Assembly: GCA_911728435.2 (NCBI GenBank)
Contig: OU452202.1
Span: forward strand, 17,587,135 to 17,651,134
DNA length: 64,000 bases
DNA from: Apoderus coryli
Lineage: Eukaryota; Arthropoda; Insecta; Coleoptera; Attelabidae
Reading direction: 5' to 3'
The position numbers and the translations under genes are program-made. Shown piece after piece: positions 34,099 to 47,800 of this stretch; the stretch's first letter is position 1; each line of letters opens with the position of its first letter. A model generated the notes under the pieces. That model did not search any database, was not told the DNA's origin, and was given only the letters and a program-made list of their open reading frames with translations.

Positions 34099-37000
34099 AT
34101 GAGACGCCACAGTACTATTCGCGAAAATTCAGAAAATGAGGATGATAATTGTGAAAACATTGAAAATGGGTCTGGACGAGCTAAAAAGCAGAAGAATCAA
34201 CGGTTGTATCCAGGATTTCGGCAAAATCTCAAGGATTATTTCACAGAATATTCAGAGTATACCGGAATTCATGGATTCAAGTATATGGGCGAGCAGCATC
34301 GCACTATATGCGAGAAGTAAGTGCATACGTATATGTATATGCTTCATCTAAGCAAGAAAAGCTTTATGGCTCGCAAAAAGTCGACGTACATACAGGTTTG
34401 AACCAAATATTGTCTTTTACCGTGATTTTAGTCCTCTAGTGTGGCAAAGCGAAAAAATGTTTTAAACTGGCTTCTAATTATCAAGTCAATCTTAACATTT
34501 CTATTCTTGCTGCACTTCAGAAGAGAGTTTCTATTTTTTCTTCCAGTGCGAAGAAATAAGGTTGCTGCGAAATGAGGCAGTAACATAATATAAAGCTTAT
34601 GTCATTTCCGGTATCAGAAGCTATCAAATTGTTTTTTTATAATGTTTCTTGCATATAATGTCTAAGTGATTCTGCTGAAGCAAAGAACATTGGTTTAATT
34701 AGCAGAGCGAGTATCGCCTCAAATATTTTGCGTGATCCAGAAACAATAAGGAAAGAAGAAGAGAGTTGCCTGATATTAGATACAAGCAAGGAATCTTGTA
34801 CCTGCATACAATTGCTAAAAAATCATAGGTTGGGTGCCCTAGATGTGCTAGGGAATATTAAATTCAAGGGGAAAAACCATAATTCACTGACGAGTCTAAG
34901 TTTTCTTTAAAATCATCGGACAATTATAAAGTTATCTATATGAGAACAGCAAAAAAATTTTGAGCAAAACCGTTTTACTCCGGATTCGACCCCAACAGTC
35001 TTCTCGCGGCATATTTACAAGATCTTACTCAAGCACTAAATTGATCAAAATTATACCTATACGGAACAGTCTTGATCCTAGATACAGCCACGATTGCAAG
35101 CCGTAATTTAGCTCACAAAATCAGTTAATAGTATGGTTTGCTTTTTAGAATATGGTGGGTAATTTTCTTCTGTATCTCGTTATTTATTTGTACGCAACTG
35201 ATATACGAAACATGGGTTAAATGGAATACATCACCAGTACTAGTGAGTTTTGCGAAAACTTCAACACCAGTTTGGCAAATACCGTTTCCTGCTGTGACGA
35301 TTTGTCCCGAAACAAAATCTAGACAGCGCGCATATAACTTTACTGAAGCATATCATAAGTATCGGAAGAATGCTGGGAACATGACGCTTGAAGAGTAACT
35401 ATGATAACAAATTGTATCCCATCTTAAGTATTGAACTGGTTATTGTTGTAGGCTTAACAATTTCGAGGCTAGCTCACTCATTTGTGATAATGAACTATAT
35501 AAAGGTGGAAATATGACCGTTGATTCTGCAACCATTGAACGACTAATGAGCGTAAGTACACTCAAAGTAGAATATTATGACACATTGTAAGATTTACAAT
35601 GTATATTCCAGGTAGCCCCACAATTTGAAGAGGTGTTCCACTCGTGTAAATGGACATTACTCAATGAGACTTGTGACAATTTCTTTACACCAATCCTTAC
35701 TGAAGATGGCCTGTGTTTCACATCAAATCTAATAGATCGACACGAACTTCTCAGACCAAATATGTAAAACTATTTCAATTCTTAAACTACTTTAAAATAT
35801 TTGAAATCGTCTTCATTTCAGTGATTTACCAGATGAGTTTATGAGCCACATTCGCAGAACACGCGGCTGGACTTTAGAGAATGGCTATCCTCGGAATGCT
35901 GAAGTTCATACTTTCCCCAGAAGAGCAATGTCTGCAGGAAAGACAGCAGGATTTTTCTTGTTACTACGCGCATACGAATTTGACTTAGATTACGTTTGTA
36001 AAGGACCTGTACAAGGATATAAGGTAAAATATCTTTAGCGGTGGCATATTATGTGTACAATTAAAACACTTCTTTATTTGAGTTAAATATGATTTAATAA
36101 ATATTTAAGGATAACATAACTTTTCTCTCTTTCAACTATTACATTTCTTTCTTAACGACACATAACTCTAATAACGTCTGTCTAAAGCTTAACCCACATA
36201 ACACCCTGTTATGTGGCTTAACCTAAGTAACAACTGACATAAGACACCTTTCATAAACTACATAAGGCTGCCCTCTATACTTCGGTTGTACTACCATTCT
36301 GCGAATATAACACAAAAGAATAATAGTTGACAAAAATGACATTTGACACATACAAATATACTTTTAGCGGCAAATTCAAATGATTAAAGTTACTAATACA
36401 TATGAATATTTTGATTTGAGAAATACGGCAAAGCTTTTTTTAAGATTGCCATTTTAAATTTACTTAATCTGTAGTAAAACTTTTAAATGAGCCGAGGTTG
36501 ACGCAGGTAATATTGCACCATCCAGCTGATATCCCACGCGCTGGAATGGATTACTTCAGAGCTCCATTAAATGATGAATTAGTCATTTCTCTTAAACCTG
36601 ACATGATGACAACTTCAGAAGCACTCAGCAGTTATCACGCAGAACGCCGGCAATGTTACTTTCCAAAGGAGCGACATTTATACTTTTTCAAAATCTATAC
36701 GCAGCAGAACTGTGATATTGAATGTCTGGCCAATTATACTTTGGCGAAGTGTGGTTGTGTGGGATATTATATGCCACGTAAGTTTAGAAAATAACTATTA
36801 TCTCTCACTAATCCATCGCAGCAGCTTTTATTGGGTAGAAACTGTGCAAATCTCGTAAATCCATTGTATTAATGTCAAGATCAAATTAAATCATGAACAG
36901 GGGCGGCTATGAGGCAAGTGAGGCAGGACCTCACTAACTTTGTTAACATTTTTTTACTGTTTAAAAACGGCGCACAGATTGATAGGTTGTATACCTATGA

Positions 37001-38018
37001 TACCTACGCACATGATGAGTTCTTTTAAATTATGAAAATAACTGTCATGTAAATCATGCGTCCATTCACATAACACACGTTATGTGCGTCCATTTAATGC
37101 TCGCTATCCAATGAGGCAACAATGCCCTGCCCGCGGCGAACGCAGAACGCCAGAAGGCCAACGTTAATAAAAACATCCATACTGGCCGTAATTAAATCAT
37201 TTTAAGCGTGAGGCACTGCCTCTCGTCACTATCATGAGCACAGATTATTTGCCAATTATCCTTTTGCAAGCTTTACGTGAAAATTCAACGTTTAAGTGCT
37301 AAAACTAGTAAATGTTAATAGCAATTTCCTGATAAAGCTTATAAAACGATTTGTGATTTATTTTAGGAGAGAAGAATACTCCAATATGTGGTCCCGGTAG
37401 TTTACCTTGCATGAAAGCCGCCGAAAGTAATAAAATTTAGCCTAATGTATATACAAATATTCTGCTTCTAACTTGTCATTTTCACTAGGTGAGCTTCTTC
37501 GTAAAGAACTTCGTTCAGGCATGTCGAAGTTTGGACATGAAGAATGGGACTCGGAAAATAGCAGTAATTTAACTGCTTGTAACTGTTTACCAGGATGTAC
37601 GTCATTGACCTACAATGCAGAGTTATCTCAAGCTGAATTTGAATGGAAGAAACTGTTTATGGCATTCAGGTAAGCAGCATTTCATTGATATTTGCAATAT
37701 ACAATTCAATTGTTTTGCAGAGTGAATATGAGTGAAATGCCAGGTGTTCAATTCAGCAGACTCACGATATTTTTCAAAGAACAGCAATTTATAACATCGG
37801 AACGTAACGAGCTTTATGGACCGACAGATTTTCTTGCAAACTGTGGGGGTCTTCTTGGTCTTTTTGTTGGATTTTCCTTACTTTCTATTGGTGAAATTGT
37901 GTATTTTCTCTCATTACGATTGATATGCAATGTAAAGAAATATGGTAGAAAGTATTGGTCAGCGTCGGAAAGATTATTGAACGACGATAACTATTTGCAT
38001 AAGAAAACCAAAATGTAA
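34099..38018 (+). CDS. DEG/ENaC sodium channel, pickpocket family (complete, 575 aa)
   Basis: Exons: 34099-34316, 35149-35394, 35452-35551, 35612-35763, 35822-36023, 36507-36777, 37367-37426, 37489-37669, 37721-38018; all GT-AG and in phase. A 72-residue cytoplasmic start rich in charged residues contains the family's pre-TM1 region (FTEYSEYTGIHGFKYM). TM1 is WWVIFFCISLFICTQLIYE. The post-TM1 block PFPAVTICPE is the family signature. A Cys-rich extracellular domain follows (QNCDIECLANYTLAKCGCVG, CNCLPGCTSLTYN). TM2 at about 517-541 holds the pore motif GFS in GLLGLFVGFSLLSIGEIVYF. A 34-residue tail ends the protein. Pickpocket subunits form trimeric Na+-permeable channels used in mechano-, osmo- and chemosensation; which ligand applies here cannot be read. 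The closest fly member may be ppk28-like, but this is not tested. Confidence 0.93.
36898..37235. mobile_element. Possible hAT remnant in pickpocket intron 6
   Basis: CAGGGGCGGCTATGAGGCAA is a typical hAT left end. Related GAGGCAGG/ACCTCAC and GAGGCACTGCCTC palindromes lie near both ends. ATCATGAA before the left end and ATCATGAG after 37230 may be a decayed 8-bp duplication. The right inverted end is not clear. The stretch is more CpG-rich than the introns around it. Confidence 0.4.
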
Positions 38019-38036
38019 ATATTTATATCCAATTTC

Positions 38037-38042
38037 AATAAA
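38037..38042 (+). promoter_or_regulatory. Polyadenylation signal AATAAA of the pickpocket gene
   Basis: AATAAA lies 19 bases after the stop codon in the only plausible 3' UTR. Position is typical for a short insect 3' UTR. Confidence 0.6.
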
Positions 38043-38959
38043 TATTCATCCTTATACAAGGTATGTCACCATTTCCTCTATTCGACACATCTTAAAATCT
38101 TAATATAAGTCACTTACTTATTTTGTATTATTTCATTCTTGAACTTTTTCTGGAACTTTTTTGGGCTGAAGTTTCATTCAAACTTAGTGAATTCTTTTTA
38201 ATTATCTTCTTGAAATAAAAGTCAATACTCCAGAAATATCCGGCCACGCAATGTTTCTCGCTATACTGGTTTGCAGTATTCCACTCATCATCTATAATTT
38301 AGCTACACAACTCTCGTTAACATTTACTCTTCTATCTAAATTATTATTTTAAGAATTTTAAGGCATTGACCATTTGAAGAAAATTTTCGAAATTATAGAC
38401 CACTAAAGTGGTGCATGCATCTTTTGAATTTGCTCTTTTTAGCTCTTAGCCTTTGCAACTGCGCAGAATCCTTATCGTTTTAAGTATCGAAAGAGAATTG
38501 TTTTATAACGATAGTTTAGATTTTCCTTAATATATTTTATGTTTGTTGTGTAAATTTTTAGTGGTTCATGATATGTGTGCCGTCATATTTGTAATAAATG
38601 TATAAGTTCTAATTGTTTGTTTATTTTTTTGCTTGAACAGGGACACTGTGCGCGAAAGTCAGTTAAAATCTTTGATAGCCAAGCGTGGCCATATCTAATC
38701 AAGAGCGAACGCTGAACAAAACCATACATTGAAAAGCGTCAAGGTCTATGTCCTTGAAAATATTGAAAACAATTAGTCCATCCTACCGAAGGATAATTTA
38801 TTCATGTAGGCACACAGTTTACTGCCTAAAAACCATGTAAAAACTCAAATAATTCCCAAGCCAACTACTGTAGAAGTCATCATCATCAGCATTCACTCGC
38901 TAACGAGAATTAATTACTCTAACTCAATGCGCTGTTAAATACATTTTAGTATATATTGA

Positions 38960-39362
38960 AGATCCTTTTCTGTATCAGCTAGGACATCCGCGTATTGAAG
39001 CTTAATGACTGATGTGGATACAATATTCGTCCCAGCTTGGTGTCTACGAGGATTGAAGAGTCCGCCGCCCCCAAATCTGGACACGATCTCTATTTCTTTG
39101 GCAGTTCATCCTTAACAAGTTGAATAACCGTTCCCACTAACATCGAAAACTAGATCGGTGCAATGACACAACCCTGCTTAACGCCAGTTTTTATTATGGG
39201 AAAGGGCTCTCTCGGTCCGCTGGGGACATGCGTTGTAGAAGTAGCACTATAGTGTAAGCACCGGGAATCCGAAGAGCAGCAAACAACTGGGTATCTGGTG
39301 ATGAAGCAAAGTGTTAAAGAGTTGTACAAAATATTTAATTGAATTTGGATGTGAACTTCCAA
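38960..39362 (-). pseudogene. RTE-like reverse transcriptase fragment
   Basis: The minus strand encodes PFPIIKTGVKQGCVIAPI, which is RT block 4/5 of RTE/craniofacial-type elements, then after a stop VIQLVKDELPKK, a Gly/Leu stretch and SFNTRMS (the eroded tyrosine-Asp-Asp region). Stops break it. It lies 97 bases past the end of the SmydA gene. Confidence 0.7.
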
Positions 39363-39458
39363 AAACGTAGACTAAATAAATCAATATTTAAATTATTAAA
39401 AATATATTTTTAATTATTTTAATATTTTTTAAAATGATCTCTTATAAATATATTATTT

Positions 39459-41816
39459 TTATCGAATTTTCCCAACGATTTTTTCCCAGTCTTTAATCTG
39501 TATCAAAGCTTCTTTGGATGCTTGTCCCATAATACCTTCAGCTGAATTTGGAGGTTCAAACCCAAGTATAATTTTAGCTTCGTTTAAATATTGCACTACT
39601 TCTTTTAATCGTGCCTTTAACTCTGTTTTAGACATTTCACCACTTTCTAAACCACGAGTTAAAAGAATCATGAGAGGAGCGTGAATTTCATATAACGTCA
39701 CACCTAAAACATAAATTTCGCTGATATCAGTTTTCCTAGTTATGGAACTTACTGAACTTACCTCTGATGCGTGTATAGCCCGGCTCAATGATATTAAGAA
39801 CAGTCAAAATTTCCCTACATATGTCTCGTTTTCTTATCAACAATTCATCAGACAGCTCATATATGAGATATCCATCGATTTTCCCGTACAACTGACTCAA
39901 AGATATCTTCACACTCAGACATAAATAGTGTGTCGGATGTAAAACGTTTCTGTATTTGTGTAGGAACATCTCCAGCGAATTTATGTCATTACAATCAATA
40001 CTTTCATGCTCTTGCGTTATCCTATAAGAATTGCACTTGGTTTTGAACATTGAACAGGTAGAGAGAATAATACTACCTGTTAATCAAGAGCTTCATGGAA
40101 TTCGTTGATATACTGTAACCATTACATTTTCCAATATTGTTACAGCTCCATGAAGATTCAAAATCCAGCGGTTTATCACACAAAACAAGACCATTGTTAC
40201 ATTTTGGACATATTAGGGCTCCAGTAAATGCACCTAATTCTGTTGGATCACAACATCGATTGCAATGGCATTCGAAAAATTTACTTTCAAGAAGCAGCTC
40301 ACGCCTTTTTGGTGTATTCTAAAAAAAACCAAAAAAATCTTATTTCCTAACCTAAAAAACGTAGGTAGGGGAAAAGGAGGCACATTAAACCCTGGGGCAG
40401 ATTCAACCACCACTCCTAAATATTTTTCCAGTTTAAATTAAGCGCCAAAAAAATTCGTGTCGACTGACAGTCATCTATAACTACTTCCTGTGTAGTTAGA
40501 AAGTTGTATGTGGTCAGTTGCTTGGTGAAAAAAATAAAGTGTGATTTTTGTAAATTTGCGGGAAGATTTTGTTTACTACATTTTGTAATATTATTCTAAT
40601 GATTTATAATTTATACCTGTAACATAATTATCACTCATTTACTTTGTTATTAGAGATTACTGTTTTATTATTGTTTTAACCTTAAAATATAAAATGTACG
40701 GATATCAGGAGATTTTATTGCGAACTAAAGGATGGGGCACATTCAACCACATAGAGGTGGGGTAAATTCAACCAGCCCCAAACCTCTTCACTGTACGGTA
40801 TATGTCATATGATTTTAAAAAGTAAATATTCTCTTCATTTTAAATAGTACGTAATTACAAAAAAAAGACAAACCTAGGGTGGCCTAGTTGAAACCGATAT
40901 GAAGATATAAGTAAGAATATGTCAGAAAGAGAATCCAGCAGAAGCTTCATTGTAAAACGAGATACACTGCAATCTAGAATTAAAAAACTACGGAAAAAAT
41001 ACTCACCGGCAGAGTTACAGAATTTATATAATAATGACTCGGGTAACGAAAATAGCGATTTTGTTGAAAACGAGCTGGTTTTTTCTAGCAAATATAGTGT
41101 TTCCCAAGTGTTTACAAAATCTCAAGAACTGGGAATAGTTCAGTATATTAAAAAATGAATTTCAGATTAAATATTTACGACGTAAAAGACCTAGCTTTAA
41201 GTTTTTTTATCCGGCAGTTGATGACATAGCTACAGCTGAGCGGTATGATCTAAGGTTAAAGTTATCTAAACTAAACACAGCTAAAACAGCTAGACCTTCT
41301 TCTCTCCATACGTTTAGTCTTGATTTAACATCATCAGCAATGTTAAAAACTCACAAATAAAAGTTATAGGCAAAAAGAAGTTTTTTTTTACCAATGCTTG
41401 TTATGGTTTAAACTGCCCGTTGTGATGGTTGAATCTACCCCACCGGGGGGGCACTTTAAACCGTTTGTAAAGTTTTATTTAAACCTTGGTTTTAACTTTA
41501 TAAAATGTTTTAAAATTAAACTTTTTTTACAAAAAAGTAAGCTAAAACCACACTTAACATTATACTAATACGTATAACATAAAAATCCTTACTGGGAGTT
41601 TTTTATTCAACAAAACTTACAAAATCGTTGAATGTGCCCCCCTTTCCCCTACAGGTTGATCACGTATATTTTGACCAATGCTATCTTTGTTAATATTTGT
41701 TGTTGTTGAAGTAAAGTGCAGGTTTAGTATCCGTAGTTATAAAGAATAAAAAAGTATCCAAATCGGCTTTTTCGAAACATTTACAACATTTTTAAATGAA
41801 ATACAATGTATAATTG

Positions 41817-41850
<34 letters not shown>

Positions 41851-44800
41851 GGCTTCAGACATAGTCTATTAGCCACAGATTGTTTACAATGAAACTGCTG
41901 ACTGTTTGAATTACTCAAATGTTCAGTTTACAAGTCTTCAGAAATTCAATAATTAAATCATAGGATGTTTTCCTATTGTTAATAAGTAATTGTACTATAT
42001 TTGTAGGTAATTCAAAACCCTCAGCAACTAGTTTTTCAATGAAGTAGCATGAAAAATTTCTGTACTTGTCACAAGCAAAGAATATGTGATTAAGATCACC
42101 CACTGTGTTTCCACAGTCGCAGTAAGGAGATTCTTTTATTCCTATTTTATTTAGATGTTCAGGAAAACAACCGTGATTCAACTTTAATCTAGTAACTGTT
42201 GACGAGTAGCTCCTACCAACATTAAAATTGAAAATATGTGGTATATCGTTTTTAGATGGTAAACTAGGGTGTATTTTAAAATAGGGATTATTTGAAGATT
42301 TCGAGTAATCTTTCCAGAGTTTTTTCCAGGTCAAGAAAATGTTTCTTTTAAAATATTGTATAACATCGTTATATATAAAAACTTTTGATGCATTGTCCAA
42401 GTTGCAAGCAGATTTTGCTGCTTTGTCTACAGTCTCGTTACCTGTGACACCAACATGCCCTTTGGACCAAACAAAACTCACTTTGCCATGCTTAACTAAT
42501 TCGCAAAGAATTGTCCTAATATTAATGATTAATGCATTGTTATAATATTTGGACGCTGATGCTTGAATGGACTTCAGAACTGCTTGAGAATCCGTTATGA
42601 TAATCAAATCATATATTTGGTTATTTTTAGCCCAATAGAGTGCTGATTCAATAGCCATCGCTTCTGCCGTAAAAACAGAACCTACATCAGGCAAACGATA
42701 TCTTTCCATGTGAGTGAATTCGGGAACGAAAAAGGCGCAACCTACCCGTCCCTCAAGTTTCGAACCGTCGGTGTAAATATGTACTGCCTTTTTATCAATT
42801 CTTTCCAACTCAGAATTAAGGATGATATTATTTAGGATGCAATTATCTGTGTATAGAGGGTATGTTACCGTAAAACTAGACGTAATTATTTGCATTTTTT
42901 CACTAAATATAGGAAACTTTTCTAGTTCCTGTATGTCATCAGAAAAGGAGCTAACATTTGTGAAGGCTGAAACGAGTGGAGGTGTTTTTTTAAAATGCCA
43001 GAATTTTTCAGTAAGGACGCTATTAGACAGAGTTGATATAGATTTAGATAGTTTTGTGTTGAAATAATTTATTTTAGTAATCATTTTTTCTGCTAAAAAT
43101 TTTCTTCTAAGTTCGAGAGGAGGTTCCTGTGCCTCAGCCAATATTGCACGAGTTGGAGAAGATTTCATTGCCCCTATGGCAATTCGTATTGCACTGTATT
43201 GAATTCGATCAATTTTTTTTAAATTAGTAGTGCTGGCACCACCATAAAAAATACTTCCATAATCAATTATTGAGCGAATGTATGATTTGTAAAAGATGAG
43301 GGCCAATTTTGGATCAGCACCCCACTTTATCTTGGTTATATATCTCAGCATGTTAAGACCTTTTTCGCATTTACTTAATACCTGGTTAATGTGTCTAGTC
43401 CACAATAATTTAGAATCTAGGGTGATTCCCAGGTAATTATATGCGTCAACCACAGGAAAACAGAGTCCGTTCAATGTCACTGTATTATGCTTTTTAAGTC
43501 TGTGCCTTGTGAAAGACATAAATTTTGATTTTTCAGTGGACATCGCAAATCCCTGCTCCTGCAACCATGGTCTCAAACAATATACTGCATATTTTAAATT
43601 TTTTATACACTGCTCATATGTCTTATGGATAGTATATATACAAATGTCATCAGCGTATTGAATAATTTTAATTTCATCGTCAAACAAATCGTGCAAATCA
43701 GCTGTGTATAGATTAAAAAGCACAGGAGATAATACGGAACCCTGAGGGATGCCGTTGTTTATTAGTCTCGGTCCTATTAATTCATTTCTGTGATTTCTCA
43801 GAAATATTTTTCGATTCGAAAATAAGGATATGATTCCCGCTGCAGCATTCACGTCTATGCCTGCCCTTATCATTTTTGCATGTAAAATATCTAGGTTCAC
43901 AGCATCATACGCCCCCTTCAAGTCGAGAAACAGGCAAGTAACGTACTGATTGGCGGAAAAACCATCCTGAATATCTACAACCAGTTGAGCCACAGCATCA
44001 TTTACACCGTATCCTCTACGATACCCAAATTGTCTCCTAGGGAGTAGCGAATTATATTCAAGATACCACTCGAGCCGCGCCTTTATCATTCTTTCGAATG
44101 TTTTAACTAGACAAGACATAAGCGATATGGGTCTATACGAACCAACCAGAGAAGGATTTTTAAGAGGTTTTAGGAATGTCAGTACCACAATTTCTTTAAA
44201 TTTTTCAATGTGTATATTTTTAACCCACCAATTATTATAAATTTGTAATAAAAGTGATTTGGCATTGGTGGGCAAATTTTTGATCATTGGATAAGTAAAA
44301 CTATCTAATCCAGGAGAAGTATTACTTGAGTTTATCATAGCTAACTCTAGATCAGTTAGATCAAAATAGTTTCCGATATTAAGATGTTGTTCTAAGTTAA
44401 AATTATTTGTAGTGGTTTTGTTTATTGAAACAGTAGCGGGGGCTATATTGTCTAAAAGTAATTCTGCTAAATCAGCATTGATCACTGGTTTTTTATTTTC
44501 AATTAAGCTGTTCTTTATACATTTTAAACTTTTCCAAATTTCAGAAATCGATGTATTTTTGTTAATTCTATTTAAGAACTGTTTCCAATTGTTTTTTTTC
44601 TTGACATTAAAAATCAATCTGGCCTTCGCATCTATATTTTTATATATAAGGTAATTATGGATATCTGATTTTTTTTTGTAGGCTATGAATGCATTTTTTC
44701 TATTCAATACTAAGGCGTCACACTCATCGTCCCACCAGGCAGGTCTTCTTATATTAGGTTTAAATGGTTTTTTTTTTAGGCATCGTGTTGTCTGCACTTT

Positions 44801-47800
44801 TTGATATAGAATGACACAAGTAGTTGTACATTTCGTCGCCATTTTCGGAATCAAAATTTTTATTAATTAATTTCTCCACTGTACTTGTAAATGATTCCCA
44901 GTCGGCTTTTTTATCATTCCATTTTGTAGATGGTTTTATAAGAAAGGAATTAAAAGGACTTTGATAAGTGATATATATAGGTAAATGATCTGACCCCATA
45001 GGATCCTCACACACCTTCCATTGAATTTTGTCGACGATACCTGCTGGAACGATGGTCAAATCGACCACAGACCCGTCATTTATGGAGCTCACTCGCGTGG
45101 GATTTCCATTATTTAATACAATTAAACTAGTGGAGTCTATAGCTCTAATTAGATGTTCTCCCTGTGAATTATTACCGTTTGAACCCCAAAGAACATGGTG
45201 ACTGTTAAAATCTCCGCAAAAAATAGTGTTGACTAAGTCAAACTGATTAAAAAAGGATTCAAATTTTTTGTCTGACACAAAGACATTAGGAGGTTTGTAT
45301 ACAGATACAACATTTTTTTTATAATCAGTTACATTGATGGCGCAATACTCTAATCCCTCAATAGCATTCTGTATGGAAATTGTAAAATACGTTAGGTGTT
45401 TTTTAATTAAGATGGCTACGCCTCCGTATCCATCATCTCTGGGTGTGTTAACTAGATTGTACCCGCTTAACTTAAAAACTTTTCCCGGTTTTAACCAAGT
45501 TTCGGATAAAACAATAATATCGATAGGTTCGCTCGCCAAAAAATTAACTAGATTAGATTTGCGAGGATTAATTGAATGACAGTTCCACTGTAATATTCTT
45601 ATACACTTATTCTTAGTAAGTAGAGTCCCTGTCATCGTCGCTAATTTCAATTGATCCATCTGAATGGGTGGGTATATTTAAAATATTAGAAATACAATTG
45701 ACAATATTCTCCTCACTAACAAGATTTGGGTTTTGAATGAAATTTTTTATGGCTGATGTAAATTCTATTATTATTTTGGACTTTTGCGCCATGTACTCAT
45801 CTCGATAAGGATTTGGTATTACGATATTAGGGGGTTTTTTAGTTCTATTGCTCTCTGTTGGAGATTGAGGGGGAGAGGTGGCCTTTCGTTTCTTAGATGA
45901 TGTATTTGAAGACAAATTATTTGAAGGCGTGTTATATGTGTACCGAGGTTTCAATACATTCGATTTGAAAGTTACATTTGTAGAACTTGTTGCATTGGAT
46001 AGTTCGGGAAAATTATCTAAATTATTCAAAATTTCAAATCTATTATTCGTGGCCACTTTGGCATAAGATGGATTGTTTACAAGAGCCTCAGCATCTTTGA
46101 AAGAGACATTATTATGGGCCATAACCGTTTTAATTTTCTTCTGCTTTGTGTAAAATTCGCATTGTTTATATAAGCTGTTATGGTCATTGTTTTTGCAGTA
46201 AATACAATATTTTTCACTCTGACAATTATCATTTTGGGCATGTTCTTCGCCACAGTTTTGACACCTGCTGTTACCCTTACACTGTACCTTTGTATGTCCA
46301 TATCTTAAGCAATTTAGACATTGAACCACAGGATATATATATGGCTCAACGATAAAACTGCACATATTTATTTTTATTCTGTCAGGAAGTTTATTCCCTA
46401 GGAAAGTCACTATTATAATTTGTCTGTCTACAAATTCTGAAGTATTGTCTTCCAAATATCTTTTCCGTTTCATTCGTTTTACTTCTATAACCTTATTGGG
46501 AGATTCAATATTTTGTTTCAGAAATTCTTCTGTAAAAAAAGTATCTATTTGTTTTACTACTCCCTTTTTATGAGTGAATAATTTGGGTACATAAGCTAAT
46601 AAATCTCTTTTTGTAATGCATTCATGATTAACTAGGCTATTAGCAACCATATATGATTTGAATATAACTTTTACCCTGTTTCTACCTATAGCTTTAATAT
46701 CAATTATATCGTTTTTAAAAGAATTATTCTCTTGTAAATAGTGTCCGACTCTTATAGGGAACAATCTTCCTAAGTTTTTTGCCTTATGCTCTAGAAAAAC
46801 GTAAAAAGGACCAGTGTCAGATGCACTATATCTATTATTTAAGTCTGGAAAAGTACTTACCTGGGGCGGTCCGCTTGGACCGCCCTCACTATTATTCATA
46901 TTAGTTGAAATTTCTATACAAAAGGTCTTTCAAATATTAAAATCACAAAATAAAAATTATTTTTATATCGTCAACTACAATAGGTATATAGCTACACACC
47001 AAAAAAATAACTCGCGCGGAATAGATAAATATGTCTTGTCTATACCAATACTCGAATTAAACTGATGTATAATTGTTGAATAATTTGAGGTTTATTGGTA
47101 TAAATATCAATTTTTAAATAGCCCCAAAGAAAGGTGTCTAGTTGCGTTAGATTTGGACTGTTTTGTATTTTTTTTCAGTCATATACGAGGTATGTCAAAA
47201 AATATGAATTTTACTCAAGAATCAAGCAGCGTTATATTTAACAATAGTGAAAATTATTATAAAATAAGTTGATCAGAACTGAAAACTACGTCCAAATATA
47301 TAATTACATCCACTAAAATTGAAAAAAATATTTTTTCTTTTTGTCTACAATAATATCAACCCAAATTTAATAATAATAATAATAAACCATTTATTCGTAG
47401 TTCTATTACACATCATTCACATACATATCTAAATATGTGGATACATTATAAAAAAAACTAAACAAATATTAAACTACAAAAAGGACTTGAGGGCAGATTA
47501 CACTGATTTTGGAATTCAAGCCCTGATTAAACAAAAAATATATTATCAATGAATAATCATATTATGACAACGATAATCCGCATTGATTTAGCGCTGTAAA
47601 TATAATTTGCTTTCTGCACAAATAAAATACAAATAAACAACATGTAAATAAAATGTTAAACCATCTCAAACAAATAACGTCTGTAAGAGGCTCTGAAACT
47701 CGACAGTTTGTAAAGCCATTTTTATAGTTCTACTTACTTGTAACGTGTATGCATAACTTAGAGTAATTGCGTGACCTTGAGCAATTTCCGTAGAAGCTCG

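Larger units (their letters stand above)
41819..47064 (-). mobile_element. Nearly intact I-type non-LTR retrotransposon with target duplication
   Basis: A 5.25 kb unit begins CAGTTTAATTCGAG on the minus strand (47064) and ends in a poly(A) of 25 (41819-41843). ATGTATAATTGTT occurs just outside both ends (41806-41818 and 47065-47077), a perfect 13-bp target duplication. It has ORF1 (three CCHC knuckles), then ORF2 with endonuclease, RT and RNase H, as in the I group. The single defect seen is one extra base in a ten-base homopolymer in ORF2. It sits in SmydA intron 6 on the same strand as that gene. Confidence 0.95.

Noticed and set aside
34728..34910. Possible extra exon in pickpocket intron 1
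   Set aside because: Its ends do not form splice sites in phase and the peptide has no DEG/ENaC similarity; exons 1 and 2 join directly.
38878..38890. Another CATCATCAG string
   Set aside because: No GAAA and no stem II at the right distance.
41819..41843. T-run taken as an assembly gap or low-complexity artefact
   Set aside because: It is the poly(A) of the I-type element, confirmed by the flanking 13-bp duplication.
42339..44654. Plus-strand frames inside the I-type element
   Set aside because: They are antisense to ORF2 and rich in unrelated hydrophobic runs; no domain.
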